DNA of 64,000 nucleotides from JBBDNV01 sp040877415 (GCA_040877415.1 JBBDNV010000087.1:47390-111389), one strand, 5' to 3'; shown: positions 36,951 through 47,659, numbered from the stretch's first letter. Numbers and translations: made by a program. Notes: generated from the letters alone by a model not told the origin.

Positions 36951-39900
36951 ATGCAGGTTGACCCGGCTCGAATCGAAAAAATCTTCGGCGAAGCCCTAAC
37001 CAGGGCCGACGCCGCGGCGCGCGCCGCCTATCTGGACCAGGCTTGCGGCGACGACGCCCCCCTGCGCGAGCGTGTCGAGGCGCTGTTGGCGGCGCACGAT
37101 GACGCCGGCAGCTTTCTGGAACTGCCAAAAACGGACCGGCCGACCGAAGGGTTCGTTCCTCTCAGCCAGGGCCCGGGCTCGAGAATCGGCCGCTACAAGC
37201 TCTTGGAGCAGATCGGCGAGGGGGGCTTTGGCGTCGTGTTCATGGCCCAGCAGACCGAGCCCGTCGAGCGGAAGGTGGCGCTTAAAATCATCAAACCGGG
37301 CATGGACACCCGCCAGGTGATTGCGCGCTTCGAAGCGGAGCGCCAGGCCCTGGCGCTGATGGATCATCCCCATATCGCCAAAGTGCTCGACGCCGGCACG
37401 ACCGACGATGGCCGACCGTATTTCGTGATGGAGCTGGTCAAGGGCGTGCCCATCATCCAGTACTGCGATGACCGTCGTCTCGCCCCTCGCCAGCGCATGG
37501 AGCTGTTCGTTACGGTGTGCCAGGCGGTGCAGCATGCGCATCAGAAGGGGATCATCCACCGCGACCTGAAGCCGACCAACGTGCTGGTGGCCGAGTACGA
37601 CGAGCGGCCCGCGGCCATGGTGATCGACTTTGGCGTGGCCAAGGCGGTCGGCCGCCAACTGACCGAAAAGACGCTGTTCACCGAGTTCGGCCAGGTGGTG
37701 GGGACGATCGAATACATGAGTCCCGAGCAGGCCAAGCTCAACCAGCTCGACATCGACACGCGGACCGACGTCTATTCGCTGGGGGTGCTGTTGTACGAGC
37801 TGCTGGCCGGCTCGACCCCTTTTGATCGCAAGCGGCTGCGCAGCGCCGCCTTTGACGAGATGCTGCGCATCATCCGCGAAGAAGAATTCCCCAATCCCAG
37901 CACTAGGCTGAGCGGCAGCGACGGACTGGCATCGATCGCCGCCAACCGGAGCCTGGAGCCCAAAAAGCTCACCGGCCTGGTACACGGGGAATTGGACTGG
38001 ATCGTGATGAAGGCGCTGGAAAAAGACCGCAACCGGCGCTATGAGACGGCCAGTGGGCTGGCACGCGACATCGAACGCTATCTGCACGACGACCCCGTGG
38101 AGGCGCGTCCGCCGTCGGCCGGCTATCGGTTCCGCAAGTTCGCGCGCCGCAACAAAGCGGCTTTGCTCACCGTTGGACTGGTGGCCGGGGCGCTGGTCGT
38201 GGGCACCGTGGTGAGCACCGCTCAGGCCGTTCGGGCCACGCGGGCCGAGCGGCTGGCACAGGATGAGCAGGCCGAAGCAGAGAAACAGCGGGCGACGGCC
38301 GAGGCCAACTATCACAAGGCCAAAGCGGCCGTCGACAAGTATTTTACGCTGGTCAGCGAAAGCACGCTGTTGGACGTGCCGGGGCTGCAACCGCTGCGCA
38401 AAGATCTGCTCGAGGCGGCGCTGGAGTTCTACAAGGGGGCCGCGCTGGAACGGACCAGCGACCCGGCCGTCCTGGTCGATGTGGCCCTGACGCATCTGCG
38501 CGTGGGCTCGATGTACTACGCGCTGAATCGACTCGACGACTTCTTCGACGCCATGGACCGCGCCCTGGACGTCATCGACCGATTGCGCCGCGATCATCCC
38601 CAGGCGGGCGACCACGAGCGCAAATTGGCTGGATTCTTCAAAGGGACGCGCATGACGCGGATTCATCTCGATCTGCAGCGCGATCCCCTGATTGCCTACC
38701 AGACCCTGTTGCGGTTCCTGGCGACCTGGCAGCGTCTTGCCGTGGAGCATCCCGCCGAGGCTGGGTTCCAGTCGGACTTGATGGCCGGGCAAATTGTGAT
38801 GGCCTCCGGGTTGAGTTCGGTTGGACGCAAGAAAGAGGCCCTCGCGTACCTGCGGAAGGCGCGCGCCGGCGGCGAGAAACTAGTCGCCCAGTATCCTCAG
38901 GTGCCTCTGTATCGAGCCACTCTGGCCCAGGTAAGCGGCAGTATGGCTATTCCTTATTATTCGGTTGCGGCCGACCAGGCGGACGAACGAATGGCGTGCA
39001 CTCGCCGGGCCCTGGAATTGGCCGAGGGGCTGGTGGCCGAATTCCCCGCTGTCCCCGCCTACCGTGAGGGATTGGCGGGCAGCCTCAGGGGGTTTGGCAA
39101 TCAGATCGCCAAGACACAACCGCGGCAGGCCGAAGAGCTCCATCGCCGCGCCTTGGACCTGAGGGAATCGCTGGTGCGCGAGTTCCCCGGCGAGAATCTT
39201 TACTGGGAGAGTTGGCGGGAGGAAAGGGCCAACTGGGCGGTATTCGAAGCCGCCAGAGGCAACGATTCCCAGGCCAACCAACACGTGCAGAAGGTGATCG
39301 AGACGTTCGAGGCGCAAATCAAGGTCCGTCCCCAGGATCGGTGGCTGCGCGAAGAACTGGCAAACTTCTGTCGACTAGTCGCCGAGCAACTCCTCCGCCA
39401 AGGGGACCTCACGGCCTTGGCGGAGCAACTCGATCGGCGGTCGATCGCGCTGGCTACCAAGCTGGCCGACGAATTCCCCGGCGATCGAAGTCTGATCAAG
39501 AATTTGGCGGAGTTTCACGAATACCGGGCCCATCGTCTGTGGGGCAGCGGCCGGATGGATGAGGCTGCCGAGCAATTCAAGGCGTCCGTGGCGGTCATGG
39601 AAAAAGCGCGCCGCCAGCGGTCGGAGTGGCCTTACCACGTGCGACTCTTTGCTGACCGGACGATCGACCTGGCGAGGATCATGGCCTACGGGGCGCGAAC
39701 CGCCGACCCAGCGGCAACGTGCCGTCTGTGCCTGCGCGCGAGCCAGATGCTGGACGGGCGTTTGAAGAAAGATCCCATCCGGCGTTCGTTCTTGGCCGTT
39801 GTGGTATGGGCCTACGGCGAACGATTGCTGAAGGGACCCGAACCCCTTCCAGAGGCGGAACAAATGATGACCTGGTCGAGGCCCATCGTCGAGCAAACGA

Positions 39901-41672
39901 TCGAGGACGTGGCCCTTCTTGACGCACTGACCGCCGATCCCGCCGCCCCCCAGGGCGATCGACATATTGCGGCCGAGACCCAGAAGTGGCTGGCCAAAAT
40001 TCTTACTTCGACGAATCGTGCCGCCCAGGCCGAGCAGATGTGGCTGCGTGCGATCCGCTCGTACAAGGCCATTGCCGACGATTATCCAGACCAACAGATA
40101 CATGTCCAAAATGCGCTCCAGGATTATCGGCAGTATTCGGATGTGCGTGCCGATCAGCTTAGGAAAACCGGACGGCACGACGAAGTGCGCGAGCACTATG
40201 AAAGGGTGGTCGCCGCGCTGGCGAAACTCGCGGCCGATAAAAATATCCCGCAGCGCGACGGCTGGTATCGCACTTGGGAAGCCGACGCCCTTAGTCAACT
40301 GGCGCGGTCCCTCGCGGCCGCCGGCCACGCCCAGGAGGCCGATCAGGCGCATCGCCGCGCCGCCGAAGCCATCGAATCACTGCTGCTTGAATTCCCCGAC
40401 CACGCAGGTTATTGGAGCAATTGGACGAACTTCACGTTCGAGTGGACGTGGTTCCAATACAACAACCATCTCGACGACAAGCAACGGATGCGCAAGCAGA
40501 TTGATTCAGCCGAGGCCCAAGTAAAAGACCGTCCGACCGATCGTATGGCGCGCACGCGACTGGCCATCCTTTGTCACCGCCTTTCCGAGCGACTTCTCCA
40601 CCAAGAGGGCGACCCGGCCGGAGCCGCGCCACAGGCGCGACGGGCGTCGGTTCTTTTTGGCGAGTTGGCGAAAGAGTTCCCCGTCGACACCATCCTTCTA
40701 GAGCACTTGGGGTGGAGCCATCACAATCTCGGCGGCATCGCACGGCAAGCCGCCAGGCTGGACCAGGCGCGCGACGAGTACCAGGCCGCGGCGGACGCCT
40801 GGGGCCGCCTTGCCGCGAACAAAGACCTCCCGCAACGCGACGGGTGGTATCGAAATTGGGAAGCCGACAACCTGGTTCAACTCGCGCAGGTTCTCGGTGC
40901 CGGCGGGCACCCCCAACAAGCCGCGGACGCGGCGCGGCGCGGCCTCGAAATCTGCGAGCCGCTGGTGATCGAATTCCCGCGCAATGGCGAGTACCGTTCG
41001 AGAATGCTGCTGGCTGCGCGCTTTCTTGCCCAATGGTTAGTGGCCGCCGGCCGGCCGCAGGACGCTGTGGAATCATCTCGCCGACAAATTGAGCTGCTTG
41101 AAAAGTTGCAACCCGACTTCCCGCAGGAAAACTTCAACAACGCTATCGGCTGCGCCTACTTGACGCTCGCCATCCCATTGACAGAAAGGGGCCAGGTGGA
41201 CGAAGGAAGGCAGGCCTGCGAAAAGGCCATCGAGCTTGCGCCCAGCGACGCGGCCACTCTGAATTATTTCGCGTGGAACCTGGCGGCGGTGGAAGATGTG
41301 AAGCCGGCCGCCGCGGCCCTGGCCGTGCAAGCTGCATCACAGGCGACCAAAGCGGCGCCGAACGACGCCATGATTTTGAACACGCTGGGCGCGGCCCAGT
41401 ACCGCGCCGGCAAATGGGAGGATGCAATTGGGTCACTGACGAAATCCGAAGAGCTGGCGCCGGACCGGTCGCTGGCGTTCAACGGGTTCTTCCTGGCGAT
41501 GGCCCATTGGCAACTGGGCCGCAAGGACGAGGCTCGCCAGTGGTACGACCGATCGGTCAAATGGATGGAGAAGAATGACCCAATGAGCGAGGAACTGCTC
41601 CGCTTTCGCGCGGAAGCCGAACAGTTATTGGGTATCCCAGCAGCCGATTCCGCCCCGAAGGACGTACCATAG
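36951..41672 (+). CDS. Large membrane Ser/Thr protein kinase with TPR-like tail
   Basis: A 1573-residue kinase. The N-terminal ~60 residues resemble the stretch often found before planctomycete kinase domains. The kinase domain (~80-390) has the glycine loop GEGGFGVV (89-96), Lys112, HRDLKPTN (203-210) and DFGVAK (226-231). One transmembrane helix lies near residues 400-425. The remaining ~1100 residues are long alpha-helical repeats of TPR type. A segment reading PQRDGWYR-x-WEAD occurs twice, near residues 1098 and 1293, marking an internal duplication of about 195 residues. It likely senses extracytoplasmic signals and controls the neighbouring sigma factor. Confidence 0.9.
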   Translation: MQVDPARIEKIFGEALTRADAAARAAYLDQACGDDAPLRERVEALLAAHDDAGSFLELPKTDRPTEGFVPLSQGPGSRIGRYKLLEQIGEGGFGVVFMAQQTEPVERKVALKIIKPGMDTRQVIARFEAERQALALMDHPHIAKVLDAGTTDDGRPYFVMELVKGVPIIQYCDDRRLAPRQRMELFVTVCQAVQHAHQKGIIHRDLKPTNVLVAEYDERPAAMVIDFGVAKAVGRQLTEKTLFTEFGQVVGTIEYMSPEQAKLNQLDIDTRTDVYSLGVLLYELLAGSTPFDRKRLRSAAFDEMLRIIREEEFPNPSTRLSGSDGLASIAANRSLEPKKLTGLVHGELDWIVMKALEKDRNRRYETASGLARDIERYLHDDPVEARPPSAGYRFRKFARRNKAALLTVGLVAGALVVGTVVSTAQAVRATRAERLAQDEQAEAEKQRATAEANYHKAKAAVDKYFTLVSESTLLDVPGLQPLRKDLLEAALEFYKGAALERTSDPAVLVDVALTHLRVGSMYYALNRLDDFFDAMDRALDVIDRLRRDHPQAGDHERKLAGFFKGTRMTRIHLDLQRDPLIAYQTLLRFLATWQRLAVEHPAEAGFQSDLMAGQIVMASGLSSVGRKKEALAYLRKARAGGEKLVAQYPQVPLYRATLAQVSGSMAIPYYSVAADQADERMACTRRALELAEGLVAEFPAVPAYREGLAGSLRGFGNQIAKTQPRQAEELHRRALDLRESLVREFPGENLYWESWREERANWAVFEAARGNDSQANQHVQKVIETFEAQIKVRPQDRWLREELANFCRLVAEQLLRQGDLTALAEQLDRRSIALATKLADEFPGDRSLIKNLAEFHEYRAHRLWGSGRMDEAAEQFKASVAVMEKARRQRSEWPYHVRLFADRTIDLARIMAYGARTADPAATCRLCLRASQMLDGRLKKDPIRRSFLAVVVWAYGERLLKGPEPLPEAEQMMTWSRPIVEQTIEDVALLDALTADPAAPQGDRHIAAETQKWLAKILTSTNRAAQAEQMWLRAIRSYKAIADDYPDQQIHVQNALQDYRQYSDVRADQLRKTGRHDEVREHYERVVAALAKLAADKNIPQRDGWYRTWEADALSQLARSLAAAGHAQEADQAHRRAAEAIESLLLEFPDHAGYWSNWTNFTFEWTWFQYNNHLDDKQRMRKQIDSAEAQVKDRPTDRMARTRLAILCHRLSERLLHQEGDPAGAAPQARRASVLFGELAKEFPVDTILLEHLGWSHHNLGGIARQAARLDQARDEYQAAADAWGRLAANKDLPQRDGWYRNWEADNLVQLAQVLGAGGHPQQAADAARRGLEICEPLVIEFPRNGEYRSRMLLAARFLAQWLVAAGRPQDAVESSRRQIELLEKLQPDFPQENFNNAIGCAYLTLAIPLTERGQVDEGRQACEKAIELAPSDAATLNYFAWNLAAVEDVKPAAAALAVQAASQATKAAPNDAMILNTLGAAQYRAGKWEDAIGSLTKSEELAPDRSLAFNGFFLAMAHWQLGRKDEARQWYDRSVKWMEKNDPMSEELLRFRAEAEQLLGIPAADSAPKDVP

Positions 41673-42282
41673 GGCGATCCCGCCAAACCGCCGGAGTGAC
41701 GGAACCGACCCCGCCACAACCGCGGATCGAGAAGCGGGGAATTGAACCGCCGAGGTCGCCGAGGGACGCGGATCAAAGGTCGGTCTGACCTCTCCGCGAA
41801 CCTCTGCGACCTCCGCGGTAAATCTCCGTGCTTTCGTTTCGCCCCCTTGGGGCTTCCCGGTAACCGATGAATTGGCCACCCAGGGCGTCGCTGCGCTTGC
41901 CCTGGGCTCTCGTATCGCGGCCCTTCAGGCCGCAAAAATCCACGGAATTGAACCGCCGAGGTCGCGGCCTTCGTCCCGAGCTCAGGCCGAGGGGAGGGAC
42001 GCGGAGCAAAGGGCCGTCTGACCTCTGCGCGAACCTCCGCGGACTCCGTGGTAAATCTCCAACCCTCGCTGGCGCTGCGGGTTAGTGTCTCTTTCCTCCC
42101 GCCTCCGGCCTACAGCCTCCCGCCTCCGGCCTACAGCCTCCCGCCTCCGGCCTAATTCTCTCCCCTTCTCCTGGAACAAACCCCGCGCCGATTTCGCATG
42201 TAGTAGTGGGCCATAACGATTCGGGCTTCGGCGTCGGGGCCAGTCTCCAACCAATCATTCTCCGTAAGGTAAGGCGACAACC
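41673..42282. repeat. Intergenic repeat block
   Basis: No gene was seen in 610 bp. It contains two diverged copies of a ~90-bp element beginning GAATTGAACCGCCGAGGTCG (41738-41828 and 41944-42060), the second with a ~30-bp insertion. Three tandem 21-bp units, the last partial, begin CCTCCCGCCTCCGGCCTACAG at 42095, 42116 and 42137. These look like dispersed planctomycete intergenic repeats. Confidence 0.6.
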
Positions 42283-45180
42283 ATGCAACCCTTCAACTGG
42301 CTCGACGGCATTAAAAGCGGCATGCGACGAGACCGCAGGAATCGGCGGCGCAGGTCGCGCCACACCACTGGTGCGAGGCCTTGCTGGAATTTGCACGTCG
42401 AGCCGTTGGAAAGTCGCGTGCTGCTCTCCGCAGATTGGGGCGACGCGCCGGATATCGGACCAGGGACGGGATTAGGCAACTACAACACGCTGGCCGGCGA
42501 CAACGGGCCAAGCCACGAGATTGTCGCCGGGTTCCTCCTGGGCAACAGTGTCGACGCCGACAGCGGCACGCTCGAAAACGCGACGGCCAATGCCGACGAT
42601 GTCGACGGCGGCCTGCCGGACGACGAAGACGGCGTGCTTAGCCCGCTCGATATGTTGGGCACGGTCGGCGCGCAGCCCACGGTGACGCTGGAGGCGACCA
42701 ACACGACCGGCACGGCGGCGACGCTCTACGGCTGGATCGACCACAACCAGGACGGCGTTTTCGACAACGCGACCGAACGTGCGCAAATCGCGGTGCCCGA
42801 CGCCACGACCGACGGCCTCTTCACGCTCACCTTCCCGGCGATTCTGCCTGGTCTGGCGGGCGCGACCTATGCACGCTTCCGACTGAGCACCGACGCGGCG
42901 GCGGCCAACTCTACTGGAGCGGCCGGCGACGGCGAAGTGGAAGACTACGTCTTCACGATCACCGGCGCATCGAGCGGCACGGTCAAAAGCAGCGTCAAGA
43001 TCGCTCATCAACTGAACGGCGGGCCGAGCCTGGTGGTTTCCGACCACTTCGGCGAGTCGGTAGCTCGGCTGGGCGACCTGGACGGGGACGGCATTGCCGA
43101 TCTGGCAGTTGGAGCCTCCGGCGATGACACAGGCGGCAATACCCGCGGCGCGGTGTACGTGCTGTTCATGAATGCCGACGGCACGGCCAAAAGCAGCGTC
43201 AAGATCGCTCACCAACTGAATGGCGGGCCGACACTGGCCAATGGTGACTATTTCGGCAGTTCGGTAACTTCGCTGGGCGACCTCGACGGGGACGGCGTGG
43301 TGGATCTGGCCGTCGGCGCCGCCGAGGATGATACCGGCTTTGTTGCCAGCGGCGCGGTGTACGTGCTGTTCATGAATGCCGACGGCACGGCCAAAAGCAG
43401 TGTCAAGATCGCTCACCAGCTCAACGGCGGGCCGACCTTCTTTGCGGGCCTCCAGTACTTCAGCCGTTCGCTGGCCCCGCTGGGAGACCTGGACGGCGAC
43501 GGCCTCACGGACCTGGCCGTCGGCTCCGACGGGTTTTCGGCCTACCGCGGTGCGGTTTACGTGCTGTTCATGAACGCCAATGGCACGGCGAAAGGGAGCC
43601 AGAGGCTAACGTGGTACACCGATTGGAGCCGCTTCGGCAGTTCGGTGGCCGCGCTCGGGGACCTGGACAGGGATGGCATTGCCGATCTGGCCGTGGGCGC
43701 CGACAGAGATGATCTCGTTGGCGGCCATCCCGGCGCGGTGTATGTGCTGTTCATGAATGCCGACGGCACGGCCAAAAGCAGGGTCAGGATCGCTCACGAA
43801 CTGAATGGCGGGCCGACCCTGGCGGACCTTGACCGCTTCGGCAGTTCGGCGGCTTCGCTCGGCGACCTCGACGGGGACGGCATTGCCGATCTGGGCGTCG
43901 GAGCCGCCTGGGATGATACCGGCGGCACTAACCGCGGCGCGGCATACGTACTGTTTTTGAATGCCGACGGCACGGCCAAGAGCAACGTCAAGATCGCCAG
44001 CGGCGTAGGGGGCGGGCCGACACTGGCCAATGGTGACTATTTCGGCAGTTCGGTAACTTCGCTGGGCGACCTCGACGGGGACGGCATTGCCGATCTGGGG
44101 GTCGGAGCCGCCTGGGATGATACCGGCCCCGGGGACCGCGGCGCGGTGCATGTGCTGTTCCTGAGCCCGCCCCCCGCGACCGTCGTCGGTCGCCATCTGT
44201 TCTACAATCAATCGAAGTACGACGGCAACAACGCCGGTATCGACCCGGCCGACAGCTCGGCCATTGCCACCAACAAGAGCGCCTATCTGCCCGGGGGCGG
44301 TGTCATCACGCCGTCGAGCATGACCAGCTACTCGCGCGGCATTAACGGCATCATGGTCGACTTCGCCGGGTCGCACGGCACGCTGAGCCTCGCCGATTTC
44401 ACGTTCAAAATGAGCGAACAAGGCGCGGCGGCCAACGACACGCCCAGCACCTGGGTGGCCGCGCCGACGCCGACCGGCTTTACCGTGCTCGCCGACACGC
44501 CCGCGGTGGGAACCGATCGCGTGGAGTTCATTTGGCCTCAGGGCAGCATCACCAACCGGTATCTGGAGGTCATCGTCAAGGGTAACGACATGACGGGCGG
44601 GAACAATACCAACACCGGCCTGGCCGCCAGTGACATCTTTTTCTTCGGCAACCGGATCGGTGACGACTTCATCGGCACGTCAGCGACGACGTTTGTGACC
44701 AGCGCCGCCGATGAAATCGACGCCCGTGTTAACCCCGGCTTCCTGCAACCGCTCACCAACGTCTACGACTACGACAAGAACGGCATTGTCAACGCCGCCG
44801 ATCAGATCATTGCCCGCGGCAATGGCGGCTTCATGTTCCGCATCGACATCGCGAGCCCGCCAGCGGCCCCGGACGCGGCCGCAATGTCGTCTCAAATCGA
44901 TGACGGACACAGCGTCCCCGACCCAAGCAGCGCCAGCGTGGCGTTCGCCGTCGCAAGCACCAAACCCGAAACCCAGCCCAGGGCGATCGCGGCGAACTCG
45001 CTCGTCGCTCGACACGTGGGCGCCGCGTTGAGCCCGCGCCGAGTCGATGCGTTGTTTGCGCAGTTTGCCCGGGAGAACGGACCGCAACCCGCCGCGACGT
45101 TTGCGGCCCCCGATCAGATTGGCGATGCGCGAGACTTGAATGACGAGCTGCTCGACAACCTCATCGCCGCACTGTTCTAG
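42283..45180 (+). CDS. Secreted FG-GAP/GEVED repeat surface protein
   Basis: A 965-residue secreted protein. A basic N-terminus leads to HVEPLESRVLLSAD (residues 38-51), a motif typical of very large planctomycete exported proteins (LEPR-XLL-like). A GEVED-type domain (~52-235) has NQDGVFDNATERAQ. Six repeats of ~64-68 residues follow (~235-625), each with GDLDGDGIADLAVG calcium-binding loops of integrin/FG-GAP type. A planctomycete C-terminal region and a dockerin-like YDYDKNGIVNAADQI (~827-841) finish the domains. It probably folds as a beta propeller at the cell surface or outside. Repeats 2 and 6 share a 75-bp identical DNA block. Confidence 0.88.
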   Translation: MQPFNWLDGIKSGMRRDRRNRRRRSRHTTGARPCWNLHVEPLESRVLLSADWGDAPDIGPGTGLGNYNTLAGDNGPSHEIVAGFLLGNSVDADSGTLENATANADDVDGGLPDDEDGVLSPLDMLGTVGAQPTVTLEATNTTGTAATLYGWIDHNQDGVFDNATERAQIAVPDATTDGLFTLTFPAILPGLAGATYARFRLSTDAAAANSTGAAGDGEVEDYVFTITGASSGTVKSSVKIAHQLNGGPSLVVSDHFGESVARLGDLDGDGIADLAVGASGDDTGGNTRGAVYVLFMNADGTAKSSVKIAHQLNGGPTLANGDYFGSSVTSLGDLDGDGVVDLAVGAAEDDTGFVASGAVYVLFMNADGTAKSSVKIAHQLNGGPTFFAGLQYFSRSLAPLGDLDGDGLTDLAVGSDGFSAYRGAVYVLFMNANGTAKGSQRLTWYTDWSRFGSSVAALGDLDRDGIADLAVGADRDDLVGGHPGAVYVLFMNADGTAKSRVRIAHELNGGPTLADLDRFGSSAASLGDLDGDGIADLGVGAAWDDTGGTNRGAAYVLFLNADGTAKSNVKIASGVGGGPTLANGDYFGSSVTSLGDLDGDGIADLGVGAAWDDTGPGDRGAVHVLFLSPPPATVVGRHLFYNQSKYDGNNAGIDPADSSAIATNKSAYLPGGGVITPSSMTSYSRGINGIMVDFAGSHGTLSLADFTFKMSEQGAAANDTPSTWVAAPTPTGFTVLADTPAVGTDRVEFIWPQGSITNRYLEVIVKGNDMTGGNNTNTGLAASDIFFFGNRIGDDFIGTSATTFVTSAADEIDARVNPGFLQPLTNVYDYDKNGIVNAADQIIARGNGGFMFRIDIASPPAAPDAAAMSSQIDDGHSVPDPSSASVAFAVASTKPETQPRAIAANSLVARHVGAALSPRRVDALFAQFARENGPQPAATFAAPDQIGDARDLNDELLDNLIAALF

Positions 45181-45193
45181 GCAGGAAACCGAG

Positions 45194-45277
<84 letters not shown>

Positions 45278-45471
45278 GACGATGGTTGGCTACCTTCGAA
45301 GTCTACGGCTTTTGAAAAGGCCGTCAAGCCAGCCGGCTATTGAGGCTCAGATTGACATTCACGCCGGCGGCAATCTCTTCCGCGAATAAACCGGGCTCCC
45401 GTTGGTCGCCCTCCGCGCGACTATCAATCTGACCGTCAATAGTCCCGACGGATGGTTGCCGAGCGAGGCCG

Positions 45472-47058
45472 CTACCGATCGCGGCGCTTGACGAGCACGA
45501 CCACGCGGTCGGCCGGCTCGGAGGCAAAATAGGTCTGCAGGATTTCGCCGACCATTTCCACGAGATCGTCGGCTGGCTGCCGCATGCGGGGCGCAAGCGC
45601 CAGAGCGATCCGCTGATCGAGCGCCGCGAGAATCGCTGCGTCGGCGTCGTCGATGAACGTGGTGCCGTAGGCCACGAGCAACTCGCCGGGCTCGAGCCGG
45701 CGGTGCTGCGTGGACAGCCTGATGTCTTCGTCCTGGCCCAAGGCGGCCGAAGGACCCTCGAGCACGGTGAATGCGTCGTCGCCGATGGCCAACACCCGCA
45801 CGGGGCCGGCCGCAGAAAACTGAATGGCTCCGCCACGGTTTTCGACGATGGCGTGAAACAGCCCCGCGATGTCGCCTCCGGCTGAGCCGGTCCACAAGAT
45901 CGAATTGGCCTTCCGCAGGAAATGGTGGGGCGCTTTTCGCTTGGGCCCAAATGCCCGGGCAGCCCCGCGCAGGGCGCTGGCCGCCAGCGCACCTTCAACA
46001 CCGTGCTGCTCGACGTCGCCGGCCAACACCGACAGGCTGCCGTCGGCCAGCGCGAACCAATCGTAAAACGTTCCGCCCAACTGGCCGGCGTGATAGGCGC
46101 GCGCGGCGATCTCCCAGCCTTCGACCAGCGGTGCGATGCGCGGCAGTCGCTCTTTTTGCCAGCGCTCGGCAGCGGCGATTTGCTGCGATTGGTCGCGGGC
46201 CGAAACGGCCTCGTCGACCAGCATCTCGCGCTCCAGGTCGGCCGCCAGCCGGCCGGCCACGACTTCCAGGATGTTCGTCTGGGCGTCGGTGAATGCGCGC
46301 TCGTGTTTGCAAAAGGCCCACAACGTGCCCAGCGGCATCGACGGGCTGGCCACGGGCACGCACACGCAAGCCGGAAAACCTTGCTCGGGCACTTTCCAAT
46401 ACTCGAAAAGTGCCGGTTCGACCAGCACCACGGCATGGCCTAAGAGGGCCTCCAGATCGGCCAGCGCCGGGCGCAGCGGCCGGGCGGGCTCGGCAAACCG
46501 TCGGCGCGGCAGCCCCCAACAGGAACGCAGCTTTAGCTCGGTCGTGCCCGGGTCCAAGAGATACAATGCCGCGGCCTGGCAACCGATGGCTTCGGCGCCG
46601 CCGCGCAACACGGCTTCAAGTCGTTCGCCGAGCGAGGGCGTGTGCTCGTCGTCGTCGCGAACAACCAGCGGAACGCCGGCGGCTAGCTCGGCTTCACGCT
46701 GCCACAGAGCGTGACGCGTGGTCAAAAGCTCGCTCCACAAGCTGCCGATCGAATCGGCCAACGAGCCGGCCTGTTCGAGACGCACTCGCGGCGCGCGATC
46801 GGCGCCTCGGTCTCCAGGCAAAATGAGCCTGATGTGCCCGGGAGAAGCTCCAACGCCCGGGTTGACCGGGGCGGACCACATCAGGTTCGATGTTTCGCCG
46901 GGAACCGGGCCGGCGGCGTACTCGAGTTGCCACCCGGTGGCCTCGGAGAACGCCTGGCAGACGCGCTCAAGAGCCGCCAGGTCCTCGTTCTTGGTGGTTG
47001 GCGGCTGCAAGCTAGTATCGGTAACCAGCCGCAGGTAATTGGGAATTTGTTTATTCAC
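45472..47058 (-). CDS. GAF/PP2C (SpoIIE-type) phosphatase-like protein with altered active site
   Basis: A 529-residue protein with a GAF-like domain (~170-300, with GERLEAVLRGGAEAIGCQAAALYLLD) followed by a SpoIIE-type PP2C domain. Its usual metal-binding motif GGDFYDW is changed to GGTFYDW at residues 328-334, so the first metal-ligating Asp is missing. GDVEQHGVEGALAASALRG is retained. The C-terminal end reads ADRVVVLVKR instead of the usual DDxT. It may be catalytically weakened, inactive or a regulator. The GTG at 47058 is a likely start; the frame continues further upstream with sequence that does not look coding. Confidence 0.75.
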   Translation of the reverse strand: MNKQIPNYLRLVTDTSLQPPTTKNEDLAALERVCQAFSEATGWQLEYAAGPVPGETSNLMWSAPVNPGVGASPGHIRLILPGDRGADRAPRVRLEQAGSLADSIGSLWSELLTTRHALWQREAELAAGVPLVVRDDDEHTPSLGERLEAVLRGGAEAIGCQAAALYLLDPGTTELKLRSCWGLPRRRFAEPARPLRPALADLEALLGHAVVLVEPALFEYWKVPEQGFPACVCVPVASPSMPLGTLWAFCKHERAFTDAQTNILEVVAGRLAADLEREMLVDEAVSARDQSQQIAAAERWQKERLPRIAPLVEGWEIAARAYHAGQLGGTFYDWFALADGSLSVLAGDVEQHGVEGALAASALRGAARAFGPKRKAPHHFLRKANSILWTGSAGGDIAGLFHAIVENRGGAIQFSAAGPVRVLAIGDDAFTVLEGPSAALGQDEDIRLSTQHRRLEPGELLVAYGTTFIDDADAAILAALDQRIALALAPRMRQPADDLVEMVGEILQTYFASEPADRVVVLVKRRDR

Positions 47059-47659
47059 GGGCAGGTCAGGTCGCGTTCCAAGGATGCGGACAAGTCGGTT
47101 CCCTGACCCGATTGTTGCCGTGCGAGGAATTGGCCGGACGAGCCGAGCAGCGTCGGCCACACTTGGCAGGTACGGCCGTTTTTGCCCAATCCTCAAACTC
47201 CACCATGAGCGGCAAAGTTTTACATCGGCCGCGGGGAGCCTCCGGCTCCAGCACGCGGGCCGAAAGTCGGGCGGCGCGGTGCCGATCACCGCGGATTTAC
47301 CGGTAATAAGGCCCATGCCCGCTGGGCGACCCGGCCAGTGCCCCGGTGATCAGCTTCCCGCCAAGTGGACAACTATGTTGACAGGTCTGTTGTGGGCGAT
47401 AAATTGACAGAGCCCTTTCTTGGGGGGGTGGGGGGGGTTGTCAGGCTGAGCGACTTGCCGTCGTTCCATCGCTCGCCGAGCAACGCCCAGTGCAGTTGAT
47501 TTACCACGACTCAGGTCTTGGATATGAATCACCGCCGAATCCCACCGGTTTTGACACGATGCTGAGGTCGCATGAAGTTTGGACGCCTTGCGCTTCAACG
47601 GCGCCGGCCCAATTCCGTCCGCGCGATCGACGAACGCTTTTTCTCTTAGGTGAACCGCG
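47059..47659. other. Intergenic, contains a G7-T-G8 run
   Basis: No gene was recognised. Positions 47422-47437 are GGGGGGG T GGGGGGGG, a G-rich tract able to form quadruplex structures. TTGACAG occurs twice, near 47375 and 47403, as a possible trace of an insertion. Confidence 0.45.

Noticed and set aside
36996..38792. Long minus-strand open frame opposite the kinase
   Set aside because: It lies antisense to the conserved kinase domain and has low-complexity composition.
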